DNA of 64,000 bases, from positions 186,001 through 250,000 of the forward strand of contig MU008157.1 of the NCBI GenBank assembly GCA_010909165.1, given 5' to 3'. Of the stretch, positions 34,891 through 45,680 are shown piece by piece. Position 1 is the stretch's first letter; each line of letters opens with the position of its first letter. Both the position numbers and the translations under genes were made by a program. This DNA comes from Anthoceros angustus. Lineage: Eukaryota > Streptophyta > Anthocerotopsida > Anthocerotales > Anthocerotaceae. The notes beneath the pieces are model-generated. The model saw nothing but the letters and a program-made list of their open reading frames with translations, was not told the DNA's origin and did not search any database.

Positions 34891-35958
34891 ATGACGAGTT
34901 TCAAGGAAATAGTGGATAGTATTGCACCAGAAAGTAGAGTAGATTTGAAACAAATGTTATGTTGTTGTGTTGCACCAAAAAGTAGTATAGATTCAATCAG
35001 AAAATTTTCTGAAGGAACTAATTTCTACCATTTGGAAGATAAGATAGGAGAAGGCGGGACTGCCACAGTGTGGAGGGCAACATATTTAGAAACTGATGAA
35101 ATTGTGGCCATAAAAGTAGTATACCTGGATAGAGATAAGCTTGACCTACAAAAACTTCACAATGAAACAAAAATAATGCAGCTTGTCCATCACCCTAATG
35201 TGTTAGGTTGTTATGCTTCCTTTGCAGTTGAGAGAACATTGTGGTTTGTTTTACCTTTTATGGCAGGTGGGTCTTGTAGCCTAATTTTAAAAGAAAATGA
35301 CAACAAGGGCTTTCCTGAACCAATTATTGCTACAATACTAAGAGACGTGTTGCAAGCACTAGAATACCTTCACTTAAAGGGCATTATACATCGAGATGTC
35401 AAAGGAGGCAACATCCTACTAGGTGGTAGAGGAGAAGTGAAGTTGGCAGACTTTGGATCAGCAGCATTGGCAAAACCCGGCGAAGGAGCCTTTTCCGAGT
35501 TCACAGGGTCTCTATGTTGGGTGGCTCCTGAGGTAATCCTACAACCCAAAGTACCCGCCTATGACTATAAAGCTGATTTATGGTCATTTGGCATCACAGC
35601 CATAGAACTAGCACAAGGGAAGCCTCCTGGGATAAACAAAGCCCCAACAGATCTTCTACAAGAGAGAGTCATAAACTCTCCTCCTCGACTAGAGGAAACA
35701 GAACTTTCCAAGTTCTCCTCAGAGTTCCAAGATATGTTACAACAATGTCTAATAAAGGAACCCCAAAACAGGTGCACAGCAAGTGCACTGCTGCGGCACC
35801 CATTCTTCAAGAAAGCACGATCCCATGACTACTTGGTGTCACACATCCTCAAGGACCTCCCTCCTCTGGAGCAAAGGTTCTTGAGGTCCCAGAAGTCCAA
35901 GGTGATTGAGAAGAGAGAGAAAGTGAGCAAGATAATAAGAAAAGCCAAGAGGAAGTAA
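34891..35958 (+). CDS. STE20/SPS1-related serine/threonine protein kinase, intronless
   Basis: A single exon encodes 355 aa. The kinase domain spans about residues 45-315: glycine loop KIGEGGTATVW, catalytic Lys in VAIKVV (K75), alphaC Glu in LHNETKI, catalytic loop HRDVKGGNIL (D169, N174), DFG (D187-G189), activation segment end SLCWVAPEV, WSFGITAIELAQGKPP, and the terminal RCTASALLRHPFF. All catalytic residues are present. The sequence is closest to the plant GCK/SPS1-like kinases (the group of BLUS1 and Fray/OSR1 relatives), which act in light, osmotic and cell-shape signalling. Its T-loop reads GSLCWVAPE where relatives usually have GTPCWMAPE. The Lys/Arg-rich tail replaces a long regulatory C-terminus. 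The absence of introns, against many in neighbouring genes, and the AT-rich 5' half suggest a retrogene or recent arrival. Confidence 0.9.
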   Translation: MTSFKEIVDSIAPESRVDLKQMLCCCVAPKSSIDSIRKFSEGTNFYHLEDKIGEGGTATVWRATYLETDEIVAIKVVYLDRDKLDLQKLHNETKIMQLVHHPNVLGCYASFAVERTLWFVLPFMAGGSCSLILKENDNKGFPEPIIATILRDVLQALEYLHLKGIIHRDVKGGNILLGGRGEVKLADFGSAALAKPGEGAFSEFTGSLCWVAPEVILQPKVPAYDYKADLWSFGITAIELAQGKPPGINKAPTDLLQERVINSPPRLEETELSKFSSEFQDMLQQCLIKEPQNRCTASALLRHPFFKKARSHDYLVSHILKDLPPLEQRFLRSQKSKVIEKREKVSKIIRKAKRK

Positions 35959-37742
35959 CTTGGGATGGGGTAGTGGGAGCCTCTAGGGCAGGCAAATGTA
36001 ACCGCAACTCCAACTACAGTATGTGGGGGTGTTGGTCACAGGGTGTGATTTTGACGGCTGCATACCGTGTAAAAGTTTTCAATACGCGGTCCCCGATTTT
36101 AGTTCAGTGAGGTTGTGAATACGTTTAATCGCCCACATCCCACAGAGTAGCCACGTATGCACACGCATATGTACTGTATGTACATCGGTCGTCCGTGAAA
36201 ATGCTCCAAGCATTTTGGAACATGGCCCGATCTGGAGCAGGATGCCAAAATGCCGACGTGGGCCCCGTGGATGAATCGATGTACCCATCCGCGTATTCTA
36301 TTGTACCGAGAAATTCCTGGCTCCAGTAGCAGCAGAGTGGAGCACAGAAATGATCGGGCGGGCTATGGAGGTCCGAGCATGGGAAGTTGGGAGGGATAGT
36401 ACAGGCACAGGCGCTAGTGGGGCTGACGCCTGACGGGGCCGATGGCACGCGCCGTCTGTCGACGGCAACACGACATCCACCACAGTCGACACCAGGAAAC
36501 GGTCAATGCAATGCATGTAACGGAGGACGGGACGGGACACGGAGCCAAATCCGGGGGCAGCGCGATCGCCGCCGGCGTGAATGCTGATTCGCTTGCCCCC
36601 CACGCCACCCGAGAAATGGGACATACACTGTGTATGTTTTTGTACCGGAACCCACAATCGAGACTCTCTCCTCGATCATGCTGCCGGACTTCTGGCACAA
36701 GTACTACCGAGATGATGCACCCGATTTGTGTCTGCTGTGCCCCTGCCTGTGCCCCTGCCTGTGCCCCTCTGCCTGCGGGAAGAATGTGGCTCTGTGATCG
36801 CAAGAGCCGAATCTGTGATGCGATGCGGCCCTGCAGATACATTGAGGCCTATCACTGATGGAAGCCAGGGAGGCGTCACGCCGTCCGAGGGACTCCACAC
36901 CCAGCACCCACCAACATGGGCTTGGAGTTTTTTACGGCTGCACCAGATTTACGCCTGAGCGCCGCTCGGTGTCGTAAGTCGTAAACTGGATGCACAGTAC
37001 GTTATCACGTTGTAAGGCTCTACCTATTCTATATTATATTATTTTTAAAAAAATAATTAATTATTATTAATATAATCCATGTAAAATACATCGCATGCAT
37101 CATATATAAAATATTATATGTGACTTATCTCCTAGTCATGTGTGTTTTGATCTATTTCACATTATTATCCACCCACGAGTGATCAATGAGATCAATATGA
37201 GTTCCACCGGATGTATGTATGTAGTAATATATATGGAATATTATTTGAGTTATAAACAAAATTAAGATACGTGATGCTGTTATAAATGATCTACTTACTT
37301 AAGTGAGATCTACCACAGTGATCCAATGTGAGCTGACGATTTTTTATTTCCATTTTTCACTACTAGGAAGAATCCATCCCTATTCAAATATAGATCCGCC
37401 CCAAGGATGCTTAGGTAGGTGGAGTTGAGAACACCACAATGTTGGTGTAGTGGTGTTGGTGTGTCCAAGACATCTTCATGGAAAGCCATGATCTCAGGGA
37501 CATGTCGACCTTAGAGCCTGGAATTCCTTCATTTCATTGCTGTGTGCCTCTTCTTCCATAGAAGAAGAAGAAGAATTTTATTTGAGTCCACTAAGGACGG
37601 ATTTCCGTCATGGGACTTGGTACTTGACAACTTGTACCATGGTGTGCTTAAGCTACTTGCACCAAGGGCATCCATTCCCTTTAAGCACCCCATCTAAGTA
37701 CCGATCTAAGCTCAGGATGCTTAATCACGGCGTTCTTATCAA
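35959..37742. other. Gene-poor stretch
   Basis: Short overlapping frames occur around 36.1-36.9 kb without domains. A triple CTGTGCCCCTGC repeat lies near 36735-36770. From 37.0 kb the sequence is strongly AT-rich. A segment at 37450-37560 is a diverged copy of 37880-38010 (GGTGTGTCCAAG, then GGACATGT and ATTCCTTCATT in the same order). Confidence 0.4.
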
Positions 37743-37778
37743 TGTGTGTCCATTTGGCCTAAGCCATTTGGACACACA
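37743..37778. repeat. Short inverted repeat (hairpin)
   Basis: TGTGTGTCCA at 37743-37752 pairs perfectly with TGGACACACA at 37769-37778, leaving a 16-nt loop. No T-tract follows, so it is not obviously a terminator. It may be the centre of a small palindromic element. Confidence 0.6.
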
Positions 37779-38736
37779 TACCATGTCACATATACCATGA
37801 ACCAAAAACAATACTACCGAGGATTATGAAGTGCGGAGTTGGGAACTCTGTAATTATATTGGTGTGTCCAAGTTATGTAATTATATTGGTGTGTCCAAGT
37901 TCTCTTTCAACGTACGGACATGGAAACTCACGATCCAAGGATACAAGGACATGTGGACTTTGGAGGTGTGGGTATTCCTTCATTGCACACCTTCCCTTCT
38001 TTCATTCTATATCACACATACTGTGGCCCAAAGACAAGGACGACGTCACCATAATGAATAAGTTGCATGTACTAGGCTATTGCTTTCCTGGAATAAGGAG
38101 CTATATTAAAACTTAATAAAATAAATAAAAAAAGATTGATGAAATTAGGTACACTATAATAGCTAGTGATAGCGCCAGGTGACCAAGAGAGAGTACATAC
38201 ATACTGTAAAGTGAAGTGCGATATTTGAGGCGTGATGATGGTGTGACTGGTGCACATGCTCGTCGGAGGCTCACACGCCTAGCCGCAGCTTACAGCAGGT
38301 TGCGAAAACGTAGGGCACCAATATTTATAATGGCAGGCCGTGGGCATGTGAGTGCTCCTCAATGCCCGACCAGGCCTCCGCTGCGGGCTGGCTGCGGGCA
38401 CCGGGCGCCGGCACGTGAAACGCCCACATCTCATCGCAATCATGGCATGTGCTCCCGCCGCCGCCCAAGTTGGGTTTAACTTGCTAATTCCACTTCTTAG
38501 CTAGCTCGCCTTAGCCTTAGCCTTGGCCTTAGCTTGTGCGCCTCCCGTGCCTAACATACAAGCCAACGTCTTAGGAAAGAGGAAGAAAAGAAGCGTTCTT
38601 TTGGATCGTGAATGCAACAAAAACAAGTGTAGGTAGGTAGGTAGGTGTCCGGCGGGCTGGGGAATGGGGACTGGGTAGTGGCCGACGGCCAAGAAGCAAA
38701 ATAATGAAATCCATTGTCGAAAATTTGAAATCGGGC
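37779..38736. other. Gene-poor stretch upstream of the polyamine oxidase
   Basis: GGTGTGTCCAAGTT occurs twice near 37860 and 37890 with TAATTATATT between. Around 38505-38535 there is a CCTTAGCCTTAGCCTTGGCC run. No gene was recognised. Confidence 0.35.
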
Positions 38737-38743
38737 TATATAT
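38737..38743 (+). promoter_or_regulatory. Candidate TATA box of the polyamine oxidase gene
   Basis: TATATAT in the context GGGCTATATATGCAAG lies about 865 bp before the start codon. Use of it would need a long 5' leader or an intron in the 5' UTR. The downstream 38860-38900 is pyrimidine-rich (CCTTTCCTTTCCCTTCC), as is common in plant leaders. Confidence 0.35.
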
Positions 38744-39602
38744 GCAAGCGTACATTTAATAGGTGTGTAGAATCTTCAAAGAAAGCTGTAGGCCGCGAAA
38801 CACTCGCCTGAGCTCGCAAATCCGGCTCCGAGTCCCGGCAGCTCATCAGCTCGCAGTCTGTCTGCTTTCCTTTCCTTTCCCTTCCTGCGCTCTCTTCCGC
38901 GCTGGCTGCTGCGTCTGGCCTGCGCTCGGTACGCGCCTTTTAATCCCTTTGTTGGTTTTCGTTGCCTTCTTCTAGTTCCTCGTCGTCTTTCGCCTTGACT
39001 CTTTGTGCTCCGTGTCTGGTGCTGTGCTTGGCAGTGGGACAGCACACAGACCCCGTCCTCGGCCCGCTCGAAGCCCCATCGTGCCCGCCTGCTGCTGCTG
39101 CTGCTGCTGCTCCTGGAGCAATTGGAAATTTTCGATTGGGACTGGGTTTCCGCTGCTTGGCGTGGATGTGTGTCTCGGGCTGGATGAAACTGCTTCCGCG
39201 GCCGCGCCTTCTGCCCCACACTTGCACCTCCTGCTCCGCCAAGTGCTTCCGCCTCAGGATTGTCTGATCCCTGCAAAGGGCCGGGTGCTGGAAAGCCAGC
39301 CACCCAATTCCTGTATGCGCCACCTCCGTCTGTGGCCGCCGCTCTGCAGGCTTGCTGCCCTCTGCCTGCCAATTCTCGCCGCTTTCTGCATCGGGGCGTG
39401 GCTGCTGCCCGTTTCAGTCCGCACGCTCTTCCTGCTCCCGCTCTGCGCCCGGCTCGGCGCCGGAGCCCGCGCTCCCGACTGTACCCCCTTCCTCTCCCTC
39501 CTCCTCCTCCCGTCCTGCTCCCTGCTCCTGCTCTGCTTCTCCTGCCGCCGCGCGCCCTCGCCGCACAAGCATCACCACTGGAGGACCTCAAGTGCGGCAC
39601 AG
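38744..39602. other. Presumed 5' leader/promoter region of the polyamine oxidase, with a (CTG)7 run
   Basis: GC-rich sequence with a CTG trinucleotide run at about 39090-39110 and pyrimidine-rich tracts. Long open frames on both strands overlap one another and match no family, so they are treated as chance. The upstream end of the transcript cannot be set. Confidence 0.4.
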
Positions 39603-42233
39603 ATGGCGCCCACGGATCGCTCCTTGGAGCCTGGTATGTCTCCCATTCCTCACTCTCTCAATTCCTGCTAATGTCACTCACATCCAGGTGCTGGAATCTC
39701 CAATGCTTCTGGAGCAGCAGCAGGATTTTGTTACCTTCTCTGCATTCTGCAATTCCTTCATCCTGTCGTTGCCCTATGTTGCGTCTGGGGCGGTGTCGAT
39801 CCGCCGCTCCAGCCTCATTGGCCGCGGCTTCTTGTCTCTCTGCTAACTAGAATTTTGTAGAGTGCAGCTCCTTGTTCTTTGCTGTTGGGGGCGGACTCTT
39901 GTCTTTCTGTACTCGTAATAGGAGGGGGGATGGCGGGCCTGGCTGCGGCTCGTGAGCTACAAAACGCCTCTTTCAAGGTAACTTCAGCCCTGCCAGCACC
40001 TGCTGTGTGTCAAGGCATGAATGGCGCTGCAAACCTGTCTGGACTCACTCTCCTTTTGGCTGGACGATGCAGGTCACGGTGTTAGAATCTCGGGATCGCG
40101 TTGGCGGTCGTGTATATACTGACTATTCCTTTGGTTTCCCTGTCGACATGGGTGCATCATGGTGAGAGATTGCTTCCATTTTACAACCACACTCGTTGCC
40201 GCCCGTCGCAGCTCTCAGGGCCAGAAGTAATTGGACTTACCTCATCATCTGATGCTTTTGTTTGTGGCAGGCTGCATGGTGTATGTAGAGCCAACCCTCT
40301 GGCATCCCTCGTTTCTAGGCTAAGGTTACCTATGTATCGAACAAGCGGAGACAACTCTGTCCTTTACGATCATGATCTCGAAAGGTACTCACTGTTCGGA
40401 TCCAAAGCGCTCCTTCTCAGTTTCTGGGTGCTCTGGAGGGTTAGGGAGTGGATGTACCATGGTGTGTATGGTTGATTTCAGCTTAATCGTGTTTGGTTTG
40501 TGCGTGCAGTTATGCACTTTTTGACATGGATGGCCACCAGGTCCCTCAAAAGCTTGTGGCTGAAGTTGGAGTAGCTTTCGAGTCTCTTTTGGAAGAGGTA
40601 ATATCCTGATAGTGGTGAAGTCTGCTGACCCTCATTCCATAGTGTTTGCTTAGCGTTTTTTTTCTCTCTCTTGAAGTCAAAGTTTGATTCAGGCGATGTG
40701 AAGCCTGGTTCATATAAGTTGATATGGTTGCTTGAGATGTGTTTTTCACACCTTTGTCCACTTCGCTGGCCATCAGACAAAGAGAATACGAGATGAATTT
40801 CCTGCCGACATGTCTGTTATGGACGCATTTGACATAGTGCTGAAGAAGCGCCCAGACTTGAGGTGGGTACCAATTTGTCTGGATCTTGTAGTTCATGCGA
40901 GAGAGTCTCTTTCCATATTGCTTGTTACACGTCATCTTCAAAACATGTTGGATTATCAGCGACTGACGTTTCTGTTCTTAGATGCAGGCAGGAGGGCCTC
41001 GCCTACAAGGTCATGCAGTGGTACTTGTGTCGGATGGAGGGCTGGTTTGCAGCTGATGCTGACAGGATTTCTGTCCAGAGCTGGGATGAGGTACAGACAG
41101 CCACTTTTTCTACTTACCCAGGGTTGGGGGGGTTCTGTCACGAGATCTTCTTGAACGTTTCTCTGTCTAACCATTTCTTGGACCTTTCTAGGAAGAGCTG
41201 TTGGAGGGTGGCCATGGCCTGATGGTGACGGGCTATTCACCAGTTGTAGCAGCTTTGTCTGAAGGCCTTGATGTTCGACTCAATCACAGGTACTTGAGCG
41301 GGCTTAGATCTACCTGGCAGGCTTACGATGCTGACTTATGTTTCTATGTCGTTGTTGCTTTGAATTCTGCAATAATGGTTTTCCTTGCTGTTGGAACAGG
41401 ATATCAAAGGTGGTGTACCGACATCATGGGGTGCGGGCCATCACTGAAGATGGCAAGGTGTTTGACGCTGATGCAGCAGTGATTGCTGTTCCCCTGGGTG
41501 TTCTAAAAGCAAACATCATACAATTTGAACCCCGATTACCTGACTGGAAACAGTCAGCCATTGAGGACTTGGGAGTTGGGAATGAGAATAAGATAGCTCT
41601 GTACTTTGAGACTGTTTGCTGGCCGAATGTGGAGTTTCTTGGAGTGGTTGCCCCTACCTCATATGGGTGCAGCTACTTCTTGAACCTGCATAAGGCAACA
41701 GGGCACCCTGTCCTTGTGTACATGCCAGCTGGGCGTTTGGCAAACGACATTGAGAAACTTTCAGATGAGGCTGCGGCGAGCTTTGCAGTGTTGCAACTGA
41801 AGAAAATTTTACCTGATGCGTCTGAGCCTGTGAGTTTTTTTTGATCTGAGTGCCTCGAACCTGGTCGTATTCTGTGATGGTTTGTATCTGAGCTCACACC
41901 AGACTGTTGGGTATTTCACAGATACGCTATCTTGTCTCGCATTGGGGTTCGGATCTGAGTTCACTGGGCTGTTACAGTTATGATGCTGTTGGGAAGCCCC
42001 ATGATTTGTATGACAGACTTCGTGCACCTGTAGAAAATCTCTACTTTGCAGGAGAAGCAACCAGTCGGACTTTTCCTGGCACAGTGCATGGTGCGTTCTC
42101 AACAGGGGTGATGGCTGCTGAGGACTGTCGGAGGCGATTTGCAGAACACCATAGAGAACTGGAGCTCTTTCAACCTGTCATGGCAGAAGATGTTGCAAAC
42201 GAATCGATACCTTTGCAAATTTCACGAATGTGA
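39603..42233 (+). CDS. Polyamine oxidase, peroxisomal back-conversion type (PAO2/3/4-like)
   Basis: Ten exons give 486 aa: 39603-39633, 39868-39977, 40073-40161, 40271-40384, 40510-40597, 40777-40862, 40988-41090, 41192-41289, 41400-41829 and 41922-42233. Introns are GT-AG. The FAD-binding motif is [18 protein letters not shown], followed by [20 protein letters not shown] and DMGASWLHGV. Later blocks are [89 protein letters not shown] and [18 protein letters not shown]. The protein ends SRM, a peroxisomal targeting tripeptide as in Arabidopsis PAO2-PAO4. Such enzymes oxidise spermine and spermidine towards putrescine and make hydrogen peroxide. The first exon encodes only ten whole residues; it was chosen because a phase-1 junction to 39868 keeps the frame. 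Confidence 0.95.
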
Positions 42234-42908
42234 TGACATCTTTTCCCATGCGAGGTACTAAGACTATCACCGGAAGAGGAGTTCCGGTGACATTCCATTG
42301 CTAAGTAATAGATAATCTAACACGTGGGAAGGGCTTCCGAGGGTGTTGTACAATAGACAAGTCTGCTTGTACACTTCTACTGAACCTCCAGGGCATTTCC
42401 AGCATAAGAACCCGGAAGCCCTTGGTAATTGTCCAGGGCGCAAGCTCTGGGCGTGTAGACTACTAAAGCTGGTGGTGTCTAACCCAACCATTATGCCCTT
42501 GTTGTTGAACAGGCAAGTAGCTGCCTTGTGAACCTCGTTGGTAGGTTGTATATGTTCATTCATTCTATTTCTTCAGCACAACATTGCAATCTGCATAGGT
42601 GCTGTACTACTGTTGTGAAACGAATTTTGGCAATCCTTGAAACCGCAACTATTTCTCGTGGTTATAATGTGGCAGAAAAACTTGTTAAGGTTATAGTATG
42701 AATCGTATTCAAGGCTCAAAGCCGCTTTCCAATGCGGGTTTAGTTTGTACCACGCTACTCACATTCCCAAATGTGTTTTGGGCCTCTCCTCCGCTTTCAC
42801 ATTTGGCTGTACAATTTGGTCTAGGTACGGGTTGCTGATGGTGCCCTCACCCAATAACGCTCGTCACTCGTAGTCTCTATTCCTTGCTACAGCTTCTTTT
42901 CCCAAGAA
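42234..42908. other. 3' flank of the polyamine oxidase gene
   Basis: No gene and no standard AATAAA close to the stop codon were seen. The sequence becomes repetitive at 42.9 kb. Confidence 0.35.
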
Positions 42909-43130
42909 CCTCCGTTTCGAGTCAGTGAGTGCGTGGGCCTCCATTTCGAGTCAGTGAGTGCATGAGCCTCCGTTTCGAGTAGGTGAGTCTATGGGATGCT
43001 TAAGCCATGTTTATATTGAACCTGCGTTTCGAGTCAGTGAGTGCGTGGGCCTCCATTTCGAGTCAGTGAGTGCATGAGCCTCCGTTTCGAGTAGGTGAGT
43101 CTATGGGATGCTTAAGCCATGTTTATATTT
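42909..43130. repeat. 112-bp tandem duplication with internal CGTTTCGAGTCAGTGAGTG repeats
   Basis: Two copies start at 42909 and 43021. Each contains three shorter units of about 33 bp carrying TTTCGAGTCAGTGAGTG or the variant TTTCGAGTAGGTGAGTC, so the structure is a repeat of repeats. They end with CTTAAGCCATGTTTATATT. Confidence 0.9.
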
Positions 43131-43192
43131 ATTTCGCGATATGGAAAGCACCCTAAACCATTTCTATGGAATCCTTTTTGGCCGCATGGAAA

Positions 43193-43381
43193 GCACTTTT
43201 ATATCCACTGAAAATTTCCTGTAGATAAGCCTCATATAAGCACTTGTATATCCACTGAAAATTTTCTATAGATAAGCCTTATGTAAGCACTTGTATATCC
43301 ACTGAAAATTTCCACTGGATAAGCCTCATGTAAGCACTTTGTATATCCGCTGAAAATTTCCACTGGATAAGCCTCATATAA
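43193..43381. repeat. 47-bp tandem repeat, four copies
   Basis: Units begin GCACTTGTATATCCACTGAA at 43193, 43240, 43287 and 43334, a constant 47-bp period with a few substitutions. Confidence 0.9.
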
Positions 43382-43404
43382 GATATTATGATTAGCATTA
43401 GGTA

Positions 43405-43511
43405 GTGTTCTCATTCATCCTCCAGTCCTCTTTCAGTGAAAAGGTAAAATTGGTGCTAGTGTTCTCATTCATCCTCCAGTCCTCTTTCAATGAAAAGGTA
43501 AAATTGGTGCT
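43405..43511. repeat. 54-bp tandem duplication
   Basis: GTGTTCTCATTCATCCTCCA starts at 43405 and 43459; the two units are almost identical. Confidence 0.9.
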
Positions 43512-45055
43512 CCAAAAATGATTAGCTGTAGGTAGTGTTCATCCTCGTCCATGAGGTATGAACAGGCAAACAAGCTGTAATGCTCCTTTACCAAGCTTGG
43601 TTTCCCTTCAGCCATTCTTCAAGTTAGCGCTTGGTCAAAATAAGTTGTAGAATGAAATATTTCACGGGCTCAACTTGTAACACTAGGGAATGCTAGGGTG
43701 CCTAGTTACAACACTAGGAAACAAGAGGGTGCACAAGAGGGAGCAAGCAAGGATAAAAGATTCCAGAAGTCAACTTGGAACACTAGGGAGCACGCAAGGA
43801 TGAAATATTTCACAGACTCAACTTGGAACGCTCTAAAGACACTTTGAAGTACAATGGCCATCACAAGGACAAAAAAAGAATTTGATAGATTAGAGTTGCA
43901 AAATAACAAACACTTGCAATTTGCGTGGAGTTTTGTTTGTTTCCTTGTATAGCGGTGTCCGCTTTTCGCCCTTTCGGTTGTGTGCCTTGCATTTCGTGTT
44001 ATACGTGTCTTCTCTTTCGTTTATCTCGGCCGAGCGCCCTGCCACATTTTGTTTAATTTTTGTTTCAGAGCGTATGATACGAGCTGTAAAGTTTTTTGTC
44101 AGCATGATTAATAAGTGTTGTTAGTGGAGGACATTGTGTAGTTGCCATGGTTGGCTCCAAGCGAAGGGTCATTTATTGAAATAGAAGTGGTCTAGCGTTT
44201 GCTGCAGGACATTGTGTAGTTGCCATGGTTGAGGACGTGTTGTTCCTAGTCCAACTCCGATGCTTCTCCTTAGCGGTCAGTTTATCAAAGTGGTATAGCA
44301 TGTCTGATTGCAGTTGCATGTTTGCATGTTTGGAAGCCTTTTTTTGATATATTGTTTGGTTTGGGGGGCATAGATAACGTATCTTCCCTTCAGCATTGAT
44401 GTAAAGTCTCTAAGTGTGGTTGTTGTGTATCTGATTCTGTGACTTATTTGATTCTGTTGCTTCTCTGTTCGTTTCCTTTCATTTCTTTTGCTATGTCTAG
44501 TGTTTTAGTCGCAAGTTGCTGGTTTGGCTGGTTTCAACGCTTATGCATCTCATTCCTAATCTGATGTTTTATATTGCAGGTAGTTGCAGACGACCGGTCT
44601 TATATTCTTCCATGTATTCCCTGATGCTACGTCCTGGCTAAGTTAGCCCTTTGTAGTCCATTTGCAACTTTGTAGTTTCATTTTCTATGCACCCTCGCAA
44701 AAAGAGGTTTCGATTGAACCCCGTTTCTTTCTCCGGGCTTTCTTGTGTGGTTACCCTATTGGTACATTCTACAACCAGAGTCCTTTTCTGAATCAATTTT
44801 CAGCTTTTGCTTTGTTTGACCGTTCTGTGCTTTCTGAATATGTTCTTGAGTTGCCTATTGATTCGAATTTTTCTTTGCAGATTGTGGAATGGGTTTTTGC
44901 ATCCGAAGACGCAAAGAGGCCACATTTACCCTCTATGTCGTTATAGTCCTAGGATTCGATCCCAAGGGAATGGTTTTGTGTCAGGATGTTCCAAACCTAT
45001 GGATTCTAGTCCTCCTACAATCGCCTACTACAATCAATCATCACGTGTCCGATCC
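43512..45055. other. No gene recognised
   Basis: ACTAGGGAAT/ACACTAGGAAAC-type phrases recur around 43680-43800, and GGACATTGTGTAGTTGCCAT occurs twice (about 44128 and 44207), indicating small duplications. A plus frame at 44662-44946 has no family resemblance. Confidence 0.35.
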
Positions 45056-45059
45056 CACG

Positions 45060-45175
45060 ACTGTGGTAAGTTCGACCACCGCTGGTAGATTCGGCCACCG
45101 CCGTGGTGGATTCCGCCACCGCCGTGGGTGGTTCGGCCACTGCGGTGGCTGATCCAGCCCCTGTGGTGGGACCCA
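45060..45175. repeat. CCACCGCNGTGG minisatellite
   Basis: Units of about 21 bp (GGCCACCGCCGTGGTGGATT-like) repeat five to six times. The CCACCGC/GTGG parts are self-complementary. A run of alternating CG (CGCGCGCGCGCG) follows at about 45183-45196. Confidence 0.8.
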
Positions 45176-45530
45176 CCCGACCCGCGCGCGCGCGCGTCGC
45201 GATCGACTATTTGGCGCCCGGTTCCCCTGCTACGCTCGTTAAGGGCTATGATCCTATGCACACAGGTTCACATGTACACCAAGTCACACTCATGTGGATT
45301 CACACCCAGAGCACATTGGTGGATGCGCACCATGGCCCCGCACGTCATGCACCTCACCCGTCCACGATTTCCTCGACCCCACAATTTATTCCCAACCTTC
45401 CTGCCCGTTTTTTCCCGACTTGCGCCAAGACTTCCTAGACTCTCCTTCAGACAACGACTCACTCACCCCCTTTCTTCTAGGACCTCATACACCACCGCGC
45501 ACAAGATGCTCCCACAGATCCCCCTCTCTT
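45176..45530. other. No gene recognised
   Basis: Open frames exist on both strands but overlap and lack any domain. Confidence 0.3.
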
Positions 45531-45680
45531 AGGCCACACAGACCTCTCTTGGGCCCTCCCTCCTTGGGCCACATGACCCCTCCTTAGGCCACAGACCTCA
45601 CCTTGGGCCCTCCTTGGGCCACATGACCCTCCTGTCACACAGACCTCACCTTGGGCCACCAGACCCTTCCTTGGGATTAG
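45531..45680. repeat. CTTGGGCCACATGACCCTCC-type minisatellite
   Basis: Five to seven imperfect units built from CACAGACCTCACCTTGGGCC and CTCCTTGGGCCACATGACCC occupy about 150 bp. Confidence 0.8.

Noticed and set aside
38776-39600. 274-codon minus-strand frame next to the polyamine oxidase
   Set aside because: Arg/Gly/Ala-rich, overlaps the presumed leader of the oxidase and lacks any domain.
42909-43511. CRISPR-like array
   Set aside because: Units are directly tandem without unique spacers, and this is a plant nuclear sequence.
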